In this document: positions 45,001 through 54,770 of the stretch, piece by piece
Layout: each line of letters starts with the position of its first letter
How positions within the stretch are numbered: position 1 is the first letter of the stretch
Origin: Amyelois transitella
Lineage: Eukaryota; Arthropoda; Insecta; Lepidoptera; Pyralidae
NCBI RefSeq assembly: GCF_032362555.1
Contig: NC_083527.1
Coordinates: forward strand, 4,402,001 to 4,466,000
Direction: 5' to 3'
DNA length: 64,000 nt
The notes under the pieces: generated by a model
What the model saw: only the letters and a program-made list of their open reading frames with translations
The model's database searches: none
Told to the model about the DNA's origin: nothing
Made by a program: the position numbers and the translations under genes

Positions 45001-48000
45001 CATCGCCTAAAGAAGAATCCCAAGTTTGTAAGCTTATCCCTTAGTCGCCTTTTACGACATTCATTGGAAAGAGATGGAGTGGTCTTATTCATTTTTGTAT
45101 TGGGGCCGGGTACCACACGCCACCTGATGCGAGATTGACATTGACATTCACATGATGCGATAAAGTGGACCTTTTGATTACTCTTTCGGAAACCACAAAG
45201 CTAGTTTTAAGTAATACGTGTCACAGCGCTAGGCTACTTAGTACTCTCTCACTCCTAATGACATCTTCCCACTCTGAAACTCAGTCATTACCGTTACTCT
45301 AAACAAAACAATATCATCGCGAAATAAGGAAAACCATCAGACCTTCTTGCACCAAATCCCAATTAGCATCGGCCAGAAACTTATCCATTTTCAGCATAGA
45401 AATACATCGGTCCCTAGTCAGCATGATGCGTTTCACGCAGTTAGTCATATTGGCTTTCTTGGCCAGGGATATTTCCGCCAAGCCCAGCAGTTTGAGAACC
45501 TTGTTCATGCTCGTGGCGTTGATGAGTAAGGAGAGAAGTACCAGCCCGGCAGTTTGAACTATGAATATCTGAAAAATATTTACATACATACATACATAGG
45601 TACATTACGGCTCTTTCCCGTAGGGTAGGTGAAGACTACATCTCTCTACTTGCCACGATCCCTATATACTTATTCCGCTCATCCACATTCATAACTCCCA
45701 TCATACAAGCTCGTCGGTTTCGGGTACTCTTGACCTTGAAAAATATTTAGTTTTCCAGAATAACTTTAAAAAGGTGAAAAATTTAGGTCTACAAAGATGC
45801 AGTTCTTTAAAATTCTAATCGATGGGAGTATCATCGTCACCTAAATCTCTCTGTCTGCATTCAAGCGGTAATGATTCAAGGTCCGAGTCCTACCTTACTA
45901 AGAGGTAATTTGCACGTTTCCCTCCTCTGAGGTGCTCATGCTGCCAAGAGGTCGTCAGAGCAACTCCCTAATTTCAGCTTCCTACCCATTGAGTAGTGTT
46001 ATTATCGACACCAATTCATCAATAAGTAACGGAAAAGTTTTATACTTTATCAATTGCTTTACCTCTCCAGCGGCGGCGACAGATGGCGTTTGCAGCACAA
46101 TGAGCGCCAATGACAACGACAGCGGCCCCCTCAGCCCGCCCCACACCCCCGCCAGGCAGTGTTGCCAGCTAATGCGGTACCCGACTCGTTGGAGAATCGG
46201 CATCATGCATGCGTACATGACGAACCTAAATTTATAATTTATAACATAACATATGTACATATAATCATGATATGTACAGAGCTAACACTCATCAAAAGTC
46301 TGAAAGGCCATGTTCAGCCGCTGGCTGGGTTTATCATTAATAAGTATTAAGTACAAATAAATAATCGGACAAAACTTTACGTTTAAGCTAGTTTTGTGAG
46401 TTCAATATAAAAGCCGTAACCTTAAAAAATATTTATGCTGTCGAATCTAAATTATTCGGAGCAGAAAACTGACATTAATATCATAGCTACAGCTTTTATT
46501 CACGATACATACATGTATTCCTCGTTTTTCCTGTTCCCGTGGGAACATCAGAGTAACCTTTCTTGATGATTCGTTACACACCAAAGGAATGCAAAATTGT
46601 AACTTTTGGAGACCAGACTTTTTAGCTAACACTATTAAAATAAGTAGTTCACAAAACGAAAAATCTCTATGCAAGTTCTCTCTCTGATTTTCGCGTGCTT
46701 CACCCTCAGCCGTTAGGATCTGAGGTGTGCGACTATTCTCTAAAATAATCCAAAGAAATCTATACTATCTAATATTATAAAGCTGAAGAGTCTGTTTGTT
46801 TGAACGCGCTAATCGAACAACTGGTTCGAATTGAAAAAAATATTTTTGTGTTGAATAGAACATTTATCGACGAAGGCTTTAAGCTATTTATCTTATCATC
46901 ACGCTGCAACTATTAGGAGCGAAGAAATACTGGAAAATGTGAAAAAAAAAACGGGAAAACTTATGCCTCCTTGAGGGCTTCAATGATGCCCAAAATAACT
47001 GTTCCACGCGTATGAAGTCGCGGGCACAGCTAGTATATAATAAGTATAAAATCAAACTCACCTAGCGCAATACACCGTCATATACGTAACGATAACTAGC
47101 GCCGCCTGTCGGACGCTGATCACATCGTTCACTTTATCGAAAATCACCACCCCCGCCATAGTAAACACTAGCGTATTCGCCACATGGGCCAACACCATCC
47201 AGAAATTCGCCAAGAACGGCTCCACGTCGCCAGCTATCGTAGACTTAATATTGCTCACTAAAACTCCAGCTATAGTCGTACTTAACAATCCAGAAATATA
47301 AAAAAACTTCTCTCCAATATAGTACGTCAAATACGCCGACGAAACGGTTATGGTCACAGCGCTTAACAGATCGTAATACGTCAAAGTTAGCAGCGTACCA
47401 GATATTTTCCCCATCACTATTCCTAGTAGAATTCCACCACCCGCGTATCGTGAGATCAGGAGCGCAATTTGAGAAGGCTCAGTCACCGCCAATGCTATGA
47501 ATCCGAAGACTACAGTGAACTCTATCATTACTGTCGAATCTCCTATCAATCCTTCCCCTTGTAGCAACACACTTATATATTTTCCTTTATTCATTTCTTT
47601 TAACTGCCTTACAACGCCCATAGGATAAATCGGAGAGCAAATGACTCCAAACAGTAAAGCCGTGGGAAAACTCCACGAGGTCTCAACTAAATGAAACGCA
47701 ATGAAGGCGGACATTAGCGCCGTTATAATTGCACCAGGCACCCCGACTAGCAAAATTTGAGGAAAACATCGCCAGAACGAATGTGCGTCGACGCTGTACG
47801 ACGTATTGAATACTATGATAGGCAGGAATATCGTCAGTAAAGTGTCCACGTCGACGTAGCAGATACTGACGAACGGTCTGAACAGTGGGTATTTGCTAGC
47901 GAAGAATCCGAGCAGGCCCCCAAGTCCAAACATGACCACTCTGTAAGGTAGACACCAGTCTAGGCCAGTCCATAGCATCACGCCTCTAATCACAGCGCCG

Positions 48001-48146
48001 ATTAAAATCGTTGTAAATATGAAGAGAAATCCCAACGCAGGCGGGTAGGCTTGTGACGGCCGGCCATCTTCTAGAGTTACATTTGTCGATAGTTCCACGG
48101 TTTCGCCATTAATCGATGAGAACAAAGTTAGTAATATTAGAAACAT
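30088..48146 (-). CDS. SLC9C1: Sperm-type voltage-sensing Na+/H+ exchanger (SLC9C-like)
   Basis: Twenty-two exons agree in phase, about 1261 aa: 48146-47062, 46225-46063, 45568-45343, 44366-44210, 43391-43217, 42568-42333, 41903-41782, 41041-40915, 40427-40349, 39664-39564, 38857-38724, 38108-38005, 37421-37310, 36725-36550, 35320-35202, 34684-34564, 33754-33651, 33224-33077, 32382-32235, 31684-31617, 31200-31170, 30137-30088 (TAA). The order is an exchanger membrane domain, a linker, a voltage sensor (S1-S4, residues about 640-765), a cyclic-nucleotide-binding-like fold (about 904-1035) and a basic tail with RERRGRKRRRGTRR. This is the SLC9C sperm NHE architecture, which in sea urchin links membrane voltage to intracellular pH in sperm flagella. 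The weakest calls are the exon 4 acceptor, the exon 6 acceptor, the exon 16 donor (GTGCCT) and the last exon's frame. The exact paralogue (C1 or C2) is uncertain. Confidence 0.88.
30350..30477 (-). mobile_element. A-family repeat fragment
   Basis: 'gttgctagcccatcgccaaa' to 'ggtgccggtaaccacacg', with an internal deletion. It sits just inside the exchanger's last intron. Confidence 0.75.
31791..32083 (+). mobile_element. A-family repeat plus an inverted end piece
   Basis: The main copy runs from 'gccgtgtggttcccgg' to 'ggaatatagacgtg'. Directly after it 'ggtgccgggaaccacacggc' reappears on the opposite strand, making a short inverted pair. Between exchanger exons 19 and 20. Confidence 0.8.
33864..33956 (+). 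repeat. tRNA-like (SINE-head or pseudo-tRNA) segment
   Basis: The stretch shows an A-box-like GTGGTTAAGATATCCGA and a B-box GTTCGAATCCC, and ends in GCTGCCA. It resembles a type-II (long variable arm) tRNA-derived sequence. The acceptor arms do not pair well, so it is not called as a functional tRNA. Related pieces lie in the triplicated units at 34200-34275 and 34450-34515. Confidence 0.45.
34061..34684 (-). repeat. 252-bp tandem triplication including SLC9C exon 16
   Basis: Three copies of one unit start near 34061, 34312 and 34564. Matching landmarks are 252 bp apart (for example the same motif at 34399 and 34651, and another at 34191 and 34443). Each unit has an exon-16-like segment; a tRNA-like segment with a GGTTCGAATCCC box lies between copies. 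The rightmost copy (34684-34564 on the - strand) is in phase with the flanking exons. The middle copy is nearly identical in its exon body but has lost the matching acceptor and phase. The leftmost copy is strongly diverged. Confidence 0.85.
34738..34925 (-). mobile_element. Family G repeat tail
   Basis: 'gcgacccgccccggcttcgc' to 'tatactatgtagtgatag'. A partial copy lies at about 32800-32950. Confidence 0.6.
35938..36165 (-). mobile_element. tRNA-headed SINE (family S)
   Basis: Same element as at 8807-9042, almost full length, in the intron between exchanger exons 14 and 15. The A- and B-box regions are preserved. Confidence 0.85.
36228..36535 (-). mobile_element. B-family retrotransposon 3' end, longest copy
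   Basis: On the - strand it encodes GHVERMNENRLTKQIYKDSV, GVGRPRRTYLDQIKDVL and SAYPSGKEA. This is the C-terminal tail typical of non-LTR retrotransposon reverse-transcriptase ORFs. The CATA microsatellite marks its 3' end. The reverse-transcriptase core is absent, so it is dead. Confidence 0.82.
36761..37022 (+). mobile_element. A-family repeat, full length
   Basis: 'gtgccgtgtggttcccgg' to the TATG tract, 35 bp from the acceptor of exchanger exon 14. Confidence 0.87.
37557..37806 (+). mobile_element. A-family repeat
   Basis: 'accgtgtggttcccagc' to a short TATG tract, followed at once by a family D repeat (37808-37985). Confidence 0.86.
37808..37985 (+). repeat. Family D interspersed repeat
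   Basis: Closest relative of the 22855 copy. It lies about 20 bp downstream (- strand) of the donor of exchanger exon 12. Confidence 0.75.
39048..39170 (-). mobile_element. A-family repeat, half unit
   Basis: 'aaaaagaagaatcccaagtt' to 'ccgggaaccacacggcac'. The microsatellite half is missing. A second A fragment in the other orientation lies at 38883-38920. Confidence 0.75.
39256..39478 (+). mobile_element. tRNA-headed SINE (family S)
   Basis: Same element on the + strand. It begins 'agcagcggtagtacg', retains the B-box as GGTTCGTATCCC, and ends in the 'gtaatttgtaccgtatat' tail. It lies between exchanger exons 10 and 11. Confidence 0.85.
39702..39845 (-). mobile_element. A-family repeat with internal deletion
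   Basis: Both ends are present ('tacatacatatagttgacag' and 'gctgggaaccacacggca') but the centre is collapsed. Confidence 0.7.
40527..40830 (+). mobile_element. A-family repeat with internal insertion
   Basis: 'gccgtgtggttcccggcacc' to 'atatacgtgattttacgtat'. About 45 extra bases around 40628-40675 interrupt the unit, flanked by the same 'acaaactt' word, which looks like a local duplication. It ends about 85 bp from exchanger exon 8. Confidence 0.78.
41636..41768 (-). repeat. Family D interspersed repeat
   Basis: 'gacgtccgatgaaaatgctg' to 'ttgaaaataaatctagtc', reverse orientation, just downstream (- strand) of exchanger exon 7. Confidence 0.72.
41950..42018 (+). mobile_element. SINE family S tail fragment
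   Basis: 'acaagtctcgaacttacttcg' then 'gtaatttgtcccgtatat': a 3' fragment between exchanger exons 6 and 7. Confidence 0.65.
42767..43020 (+). mobile_element. A-family repeat, full length
   Basis: 'accgtgtggttaccagc' to TATG units, in the intron between exchanger exons 5 and 6. Confidence 0.86.
43926..44203 (+). mobile_element. A-family repeat with a foldback half, abutting an exchanger donor
   Basis: The + copy runs about 43985-44203 and its TATG tail ends 6 bp from the donor of exchanger exon 4 (44210). Directly before it, 43926-43980 is an inverted copy of part of the unit ('agtcgccttttacaatatcc' against 'ggatattataaaaggcgac'), so the two form a hairpin with arms of about 55 bp. Confidence 0.82.
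44861..45122 (-). mobile_element. A-family repeat, full length
   Basis: CATA tract, 'tttatcccttgcggggtag', ending 'cgggtaccacacgcca'. Between exchanger exons 3 and 4. Confidence 0.85.
45583..45745 (-). mobile_element. B-family fragment abutting an exchanger acceptor
   Basis: CATA tract at 45583, then 'ctctttcccgtagggtag' and 'cgtcggtttcgggtactc'. The microsatellite ends about 15 bp upstream (- strand) of exon 3's acceptor. Confidence 0.8.
46063..46225 (-). other. SLC9C1: SLC9C exon 2: conserved WGGLRGP helix
   Basis: The exon codes for the end of the transport domain and contains WGGLRGPLSLSLAL (from residue 390). The Arg of the GLRG motif is a hallmark of Na+/H+ exchangers and is preserved. 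Confidence 0.88.
46768..47036 (+). mobile_element. Family F retrotransposon tail
   Basis: 'tctaatattataaagctgaag' to 'gaagtcgcgggcacagctag', between exchanger exons 1 and 2. Confidence 0.78.
47062..48146 (-). other. SLC9C1: SLC9C exon 1: exchanger membrane core
   Basis: This single exon of 1085 bp codes for residues 1-361. It opens with MFLILLTLFSSINGETVEL, possibly a cleaved signal or the first helix, and carries about ten hydrophobic segments. The usual ion-site motifs are altered: CSPIYPMGVV (170-179) stands where exchangers have a TDP-type motif, and GEGLIGDS (197-204) where they have ESLLNDG. The aspartate (Asp203) is kept and the asparagine is glycine. The start ATG lies just inside the 3' end of the exon on the + strand (48144-48146). 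Confidence 0.9.
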
Positions 48147-48659
48147 GGTTTAAGTTTGATTACCATGGCTGTGTAGATTAGTTGTAAGGGCTCGAATAGA
48201 CATGTGTTTGAAGATGACTATTGAATGATATTCTTAGGGTCGGCGCGGACCTTGTACTGTATTGTTTATGATTGATAGATAGGTAGGTAGGGGGGTAGGT
48301 GGGAGGTGAACAGGTATAGATACGATCTGCCCAGTCCCATAAAAAGTAAAACAAAATTTTAAAAGAGCACATTATATAACACATCTTGAACAATAATGTC
48401 AAATAACTTAAAAAGCTACATAAATTAATTAGTAAAACATACAAGGTCTTTCACGAAAAGTATAAAATCATTGCCTCGAAAAATAATTAATTCCCGCACA
48501 TAAATATGTCTTTGCCCGTTACGGGGTAGACATAATGGAAAGATAAATAACGTTAGTTGGTTTGCTAAGTGTTGGAATTAATATTCAGAAAAAGTGAAAG
48601 GTTGTCAGCCTATCGCCTTAAGGTAAGTTTACAAAAATAAATTAAACGTCACAATTCAC

Positions 48660-49440
48660 ATATTATGAGGTAACAATATTCTAATGCAAGTGATTCTTCT
48701 TAGAAATATCGAAGGCTCCAGGAAGAAATTTCAGAAACAAAAAAGAATTCCCATTAAAACACAAACTTAGTGCCAATAATCTAAGAGCATTCTTCTTAGC
48801 ACTCTTCAAGACTCCAAAAAGAAATGTCAAAAACTTTTTTATCACAAATTAATAGGACTTAAGATAGAATTAGGACTATCTTAACTATAACTATAAGTAT
48901 CAAACATTTCCAAAACTGTCGAAAAGTCACTTAGATGTCACAATTTAAGTGGAAACAAAACCTAACATCAGTCTTCTTAGGACTCTTCAAGACTCTAAGA
49001 AGAAATGTCAAACTTTTTTTATCCCAAATTAATAGGAATTAGGATTCTCTAGGATATAAGTAACAAAAATGTCAAAAACCGCGGGGAAAGACATCACTTT
49101 TCACAAATTAAGTAAACACAAAAATCTAACACCACTCTTTTTAGGACTCTTCAAGACTATTAAAAATTGTCAATTTTTTTCAATTTTTTTGAACTAAATT
49201 ATGTAGTACCACAATTCTTCTTAGAACTCTTCAAGAGTATAAGCAGAAATCTCAAAAAACCGTCACTTATCATAGTGGAAACAATAATCTAAAACCATTC
49301 TTCTTTCAAGACAAACTCTCTAAAACTTTTCAACACAAAAATTGCCAATTTTTTTTTACCTACCATATTAAGAGGGAACCCTATTGTTAAAACTCTTCAA
49401 GACTACAAGAAGAAATGTCAGAAATTGTCAAAAAAAAGTC
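48660..49440. repeat. Degenerate tandem array beside the ORC6 3' end
   Basis: A phrase like 'ttcttaggactcttcaagact' followed by 'aagaagaaatgtcaa' and a T-rich stretch recurs about seven times (near 48690, 48790, 48970, 49135, 49215, 49300 and 49390). Spacing is irregular, about 85-180 bp. Copies also share 'cacttatcacaaattaagtggaaacaa'. The last repeat merges into the final ORC6 coding exon, which begins with the same words. Confidence 0.65.
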
Positions 49441-49448
49441 ATCACTTA

Positions 49449-52400
49449 TCACAAATTAAGTGGAAACAATAATCTAACACCATTCTTCTTTGGACTTTTG
49501 TACGGCGAGAATTTCTGTGGCGTTTTCCTTGGAGACCTCCTGGGCGTAGAAGGCGCCTTATCAGCTATCGTCTGTTCTAGCAGTGCTAACTCTTTGTACG
49601 CTTTTTCTAACATACGCCGCTTCCACTCTTCGTATGATTCCATTTGGGGCTCGGCAATTTCTCGCTTTGGCTCGTCGACTTCCATAGATTCTTGTACGTT
49701 TTCTGTAGAAGGTGATATGTTTGTGAGGTGTCCAACTTGGAAAACGAGTAAACAGGTTCGAATCCCAATTATGCATACCAAATTTAATGACTACTTGACT
49801 GACTAGGCGCATATGACTATTTTCATGCAATGATGTTCACTCCCTTCAGTATTTGCTTTACTTGATCAAAACATTTCTTGGTATTCCTCTCCTTATCTTC
49901 CGCTATCATTTGAACAGTAAAATAATATACGAAAATAGAACGTACCTTCAACAGGAGTAGTTTTGGGAGGACGTCCCCTCTTCTTCGCGACTGCGAACTT
50001 CTCGTCCACAAACCTGGTCCAGTCTGCGTCCAGCTTGCTCCACTGGGCCGGTCGAAGTCGAGACTTCTCCATCAATTTTGTCTTTGCCACTTTCACTTTG
50101 GAGATCCTGAAAGGTGACGAGAGAACTCAGTGCTTGCACCAACTATCAATAGCTTAAAATTTGCTCAACTAAATTTAACCATACACCCTGCGAAACACCG
50201 CCGAAAATAAACCTTATGAGCTTGCAATAAAGCTCAATTTGGACCTTGGAGATGTCCAATGTAAGAAAACGTGGTAAGAAAACTTGCACATTCAGGCCTA
50301 GGTGTAACCGTGATACTATAATGTTAATATGTATATGTGTAAGGAGGAAAGATATAGTTTTGAGGAGAAGGAGATAAGGTACTTTTTAAGCATGCGGAGT
50401 CGCGAGCGAAAGTTAGTACTCATGTAGGTATCCCAACTAATCATAGAAAAACGCAAGTATGTTTATTTATCTGTTACCTTATCACGGGTTATATACTAAA
50501 TTAATCTTCTTGAAATATCACATATATGTATATAATTAAGAATCTGGACGAAGACATAGGGTACCTTTCATCCCGGTAAAAACTATAGTTTCCGTGGGAT
50601 TTTTAAACAAACCTGTATTCTTTTGTATGTGGCGCTAAATACGTCGCTTTTTGTAGGTGTCGTTTAATTCCTTGTTTTTGCAAAAATAAAATAAAATAAA
50701 AGATAGCTAATTAAAATTAAAAAGTTATTGCACCTACCTGCAAGCTTGGAACACAGCCATACACACATACTGGGGTAGATTCAGATCCAATTCCTGAAAA
50801 GAAATACGATATGTCTTTTATGATAAACAGAACCACAAAATATATAAATCATCTGTTATTTCAGTGAAAATTCTCATGGCCATAAAATGTACACATACAT
50901 ACATACATACATAAAATCACGCCTCTTTCCCGGAGGGGTAGGCAGAGACTACCATACATACAATATAGTCACGTCTAAATCCCTTGCGGGGTAAACGGAG
51001 CCAATAGTCTTGAAAAGACTGATAGGCCACATTCAGCTTTTTGGCTTAATGATAGAATTCAGATTTAAATAGTGACAGGTTGCTAGCCTATCGCCTAAAA
51101 GAAGAATCCCAAGTTTATAATTGTATCCCTTAGTCACCTTTTACGACATCCATGGGAACGAGATGGAGTGGTCCTAGTCTTTTTTTTTATTGGTGCCGTG
51201 GAACCACATGGCAAAAAAAAAAGTACACATGACATAATGAAACATTTATTTTTTTATTACATTGGCTATAACATATATAAAAATACTTATCCAGTATTTC
51301 AGTTTCATTTTTATATATGTATTATTATAATTACCATTTTTGCCTGTTTACTGTATTCCTCTAATATCTTATCGGCCAGCTCCTGGACGCCCGTACACTG
51401 CACAGTCAGACATAGTGTAGACGTCGTGAGCCTATCCGAGTTCAGTTCTAGAAGGTTCTCCAATATCTTCCGACTGTTTGTGTACGTGGCTGGCTTTAAT
51501 CCGGAATACTTAATAGCAGTTTTCTAAAAAAAACAGGTGTATCACATTAAAGATGAACCATAAGCATGGAAAATTAAAAATTTCACGTAAAAAATCTAAG
51601 TATTTTAATATCAAAAAACATCATGTCAAAATCTATAAATGTACTGTTTGTAAGAACTCTGAAATTATCGGATGAATTATCAATCCAGTCCAATCAATCA
51701 GATAAAAGAATGTTTATTGCCATATGTACATACATTGGTAGCTAGGTATTGTGAGACAATAAACGAAATTTATATAGTAAATAATAAATAAATAACCTGA
51801 CGGAATGACAACAAAGCACCCAAGTGGTTGAGGGTGCAACTGGGAATATGCAAAGACAAAAGGGAGTTGTGTTGTTTACAATTATTCCCCATGAAACCCA
51901 ATGAGAAAGGGGAAAGAGGCGTGAATTTATGTATGTATGTATGTATGAAACCCAATGATCTATGTTTTAATTCCTTTAATTATTCCAATTCTAATAAGTT
52001 TAAGGTTAAGTTTATATAAAAAATCTAGGGATTATGTTAACAGGCAATGTTTACCATGTCAAATTCAGCTCCAAATACACTAGCGGCCAGGTCCAAGCAT
52101 ATTACAAATTTACTCGTGTCTGTCAAGTTACTGCCGGCCACGCTCTTAGTTTGCAGAAGTCTCTCCAGCTCAGCTGCTTTTCTGAAGTAAAGTTCATCAC
52201 TTAATAAGATTATGTAGCATAAATACATAGGTACATGAAACCGCAGACTAAATCTTCCCATTTGATATGATCCCTGTATTCTTCGTATTATTATTATAAT
52301 ATAGCATTATATAGCATCAATAAAAAAATTAAAAGATAAATCTTCATCCGCATTTTATTAAAATAAACAAGAAAAGAACTTGGGCTTGGACGTGGACTCC

Positions 52401-52500
52401 TAAAATGACGCGTTCTATGAACTTACTTTAAAACTTTTTCTTCTTCGTTAAGACCTAACTTGGACGCAATCAGTATTAACGTTTTATTGTAGGCTGACAT
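49449..52500 (-). CDS. ORC6: Origin recognition complex subunit 6
   Basis: Six exons join in phase to 286 aa: 52500-52427, 52181-52055, 51523-51335, 50793-50738, 50106-49946 and 49702-49449 (TGA). The N-terminal TFIIB-like fold has the family block CLDLAAS (53-59) and a second helical repeat (exon 3, ending LEEYSKQAKM). Exon 5 contains RPAQWSKLDADW and then KKRGRPPK (190-197), an AT-hook-like core. The C-terminus has YEEWKRRML (226-234), the conserved Orc6 motif that in other species contacts ORC, then a basic tail with SPRKTPQKFSPYKSPKK. ORC6 helps load the replicative helicase at origins and, in flies, also acts in cytokinesis. Length is close to the metazoan norm. It faces away from the G-alpha-s 5' exon, about 1 kb apart. 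Confidence 0.92.
50893..50951 (-). mobile_element. B-family fragment
   Basis: Five CATA units, then 'cacgcctctttcccggaggg', cut by the adjoining A copy. Confidence 0.8.
50952..51213 (-). mobile_element. A-family repeat inserted beside a B tail
   Basis: A full A unit begins at 'ccatacatacaatatagtcacg' right inside a truncated B element (50893-50951), suggesting insertion of one into the other's microsatellite. It lies between ORC6 exons 3 and 4. Confidence 0.83.
51895..51948 (+). mobile_element. B-family 3' tip
   Basis: 'gaaaggggaaagaggcgtga' followed by TATG units, between ORC6 exons 2 and 3. Confidence 0.6.
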
Positions 52501-53469
52501 ATTTTTGTTTTCTATGCACTAAAAATATTTAAGTTTAATTTTTAGTATAAAAGAAGTCTGATAATTGATAAACCGCGCTTTTTGTAAACAAACAGCTGAC
52601 TTTTGACATCGTAATCAATGTCTTCAATATTGAAATGACATTGAAGTAAGTTATTTTTTTATGTCGATATTGACTTCGACCACAGCGGCGTAAGCCACTG
52701 GCTAATCAGTCATTCATTCATTCTCCAATCATAAACAATATTTTTTAAGTTGCGATCTAGCAAAGTTAAATCTCGAAAAACTCTTTATTGTAATTATTCC
52801 TTTTTCCTAGAATTCTTCTTCTTCTTTCGGAAAATTAGTTTAGTAAATCTTCTCCCTTGTTTTTTTTAGATTTAATTTGGAATCATGTTTCTTCTTTAAT
52901 TTCGTAGCGCTACCAATAGAAAAACCCACATTTTCCTATATTCAAAAATGTTAGAGTGGATGTTCAATTGGAGTGGAATCATTTATTTAAAATTTAAATC
53001 ATGTAGCTCTTTATTTGAGAAAAAAAACGTAGTAAAAAAATGGTAAAATTCCAATGATAAGCTAATCATCTCGATTAAGATTTGACCACGCCCCTTTATC
53101 TCGATTCACATAAACTTCCAATGATAAAAGACCTTTTCGTATCACAGAAGGCGACATGTTGATTTTTTCTAGGTTCTAAAGCCGATACGAGATTGCTGTC
53201 ATTTCTACAAAATGTCTTTGTAGTTATCAGGGTGTAGGTCATATTTTGTAATCCTAAAGAGTAATTCGTGCTAATTTTCGTATGTTAAACGCATTTTAAA
53301 TATAAAGAAGAGGATCCGCTCCACCCGAGGCAAGGGTGTGTATGCAGTGATAGACCGATATAGATTTGTATCAAAATAATCCGAAGCTATTTATAAATAT
53401 TATTTTCTCAGCTTTTACTTATGTTCAAACGTTAATAGTAACGTCTAGTCTATAATTAACTCGGAAAGT
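52501..53469. promoter_or_regulatory. Divergent promoter region between ORC6 and putative G-alpha-s 5' exon
   Basis: The stretch separates the ORC6 start on the - strand from a 5'UTR-like exon on the + strand. It has no repeats of the main families and no obvious coding exon. Because the two genes point away from each other it must contain at least the ORC6 promoter. No TATA box is clear. Confidence 0.45.
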
Positions 53470-53840
53470 TTATAAATATTACAGTATTCCATCGTGGTGT
53501 CCTGAGTTACATCGGGTTGTAAGGTTGCCATTTTTTAGTGAAAATAGTGCGGGGCGTTTTTCTCAGTGGTTTGTGCCGTGCAGGATAGTGTAGTGTCGTT
53601 GGTGTGTCGCGAGTGTCCTTGGCTTACGTTGTGATGCTTTCAGGTTCGCACAGAAATGCAAGTAGTGTCAGAGCCAAGGTAATACCAGTGACTGAGGTGT
53701 GAGTGTAAGACTGAAGGATGCGGGCGCAGTGAGTGGGCAGGCGGCACCACGGCTTCGTCAGTGGCAGGCGGCGCGCGGGGAGCAGAGTCTCCTTCGCAGG
53801 CCAACCAGGACACGGTGGATAACGCCACTCCCACCTGCTG
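53470..53840 (+). other. 5'UTR-like exon, probably of G-alpha-s
   Basis: A GC-richer block ends at an excellent donor (CTGCTG|gtgagt at 53841). It has only short upstream reading frames (for example ATG CGG GCG CAG TGA), as expected of a leader exon. The next + strand coding exon is G-alpha-s at 63971, whose exon opens with an acceptor at 63952 and 19 untranslated bases. Linking the two over a 10-kb intron is inference. The exon's left boundary is a guess. Confidence 0.45.
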
Positions 53841-54416
53841 GTGAGTTTTAACCTTTTTCATATTACTACTTCACAACAATGAGAATTGTGAATTGCACCT
53901 TACATCAGTTTTGTGTTAACATTATATACCTAGTTACTTAGCATTACTGTAAAACATTTCAATCCAAAATGTCATGGTAAAGTAATTGGTGCCTTTATTA
54001 ATGAAGAAAAGTAGATGAATTATTGCAATTTTGATTAGGCCAAGTCATACAGATGTTCAATGTGTAATACACTTTGGATAGTCTCATATACCTGAACAAC
54101 CTGTGGGTCTATACACAAACTTTAAGGTATACTTACATCTTGCTTTCTGCAATTCTTATATGATTCTAATTGGGGGCCAGGTCTATTGGGGAGGGACTTT
54201 AAGCCTCATCAAAGTAAGTAGAGAAGAGCCCTCCCAGTCAATCATATAATTGACTTGCGGATCACATAAATTAATTTGTCATTTGTATATGTTCTAAGAG
54301 TTTTTGGTGCAGTAAAGCCTTTCCTCTTTATTAACTTACTTTCAAGAATTGTCAATTTAAATGTGATTATAAACAGATTAATATAAATAGTATTTATTGT
54401 GTTACAAAATATATTA

Positions 54417-54625
54417 TATATGAGACAAATTACACAGATTGAGTTAGCACCTCTGAGTTTGAAACTTGTGTTGAAGGAACACTCGCTCAATGATACTATA
54501 TTATATTTTATAATCAATACTTATTTAGGAAAATACCCAAGACACAGGGTCAATCAGAAAAATTTCCTTTTGCATCTTGCCCTTGCTGCGATTTGAACTC
54601 AGAACTACCTATGTCATAAACAAGC
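54417..54625 (-). mobile_element. Degraded tRNA-headed SINE (family S)
   Basis: The body ('acaaattacacagattgagttag' on +) is clear. The tRNA-like head has decayed to 'gctgcgatttgaactcagaac'. This is an older copy. Confidence 0.7.
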
Positions 54626-54654
54626 TCCATCAAAATAACCTTGTGGATTCATCA

Positions 54655-54770
54655 TAGAGATTCTTTTTTAGGTGATGGGCTAGGAACCTGTCACTATTTG
54701 GATCTCAATTCTATCATTAATGTTAGCTCTGTCTACCTGGTAAGGGAAAAAGACATTATTATATTATGTA
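54655..54770 (+). mobile_element. A-family repeat fragment
   Basis: 'ggtgatgggctaggaacctg' to 'gtctacctggtaaggg', missing the central 'aacgtggcc' part. Confidence 0.65.
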
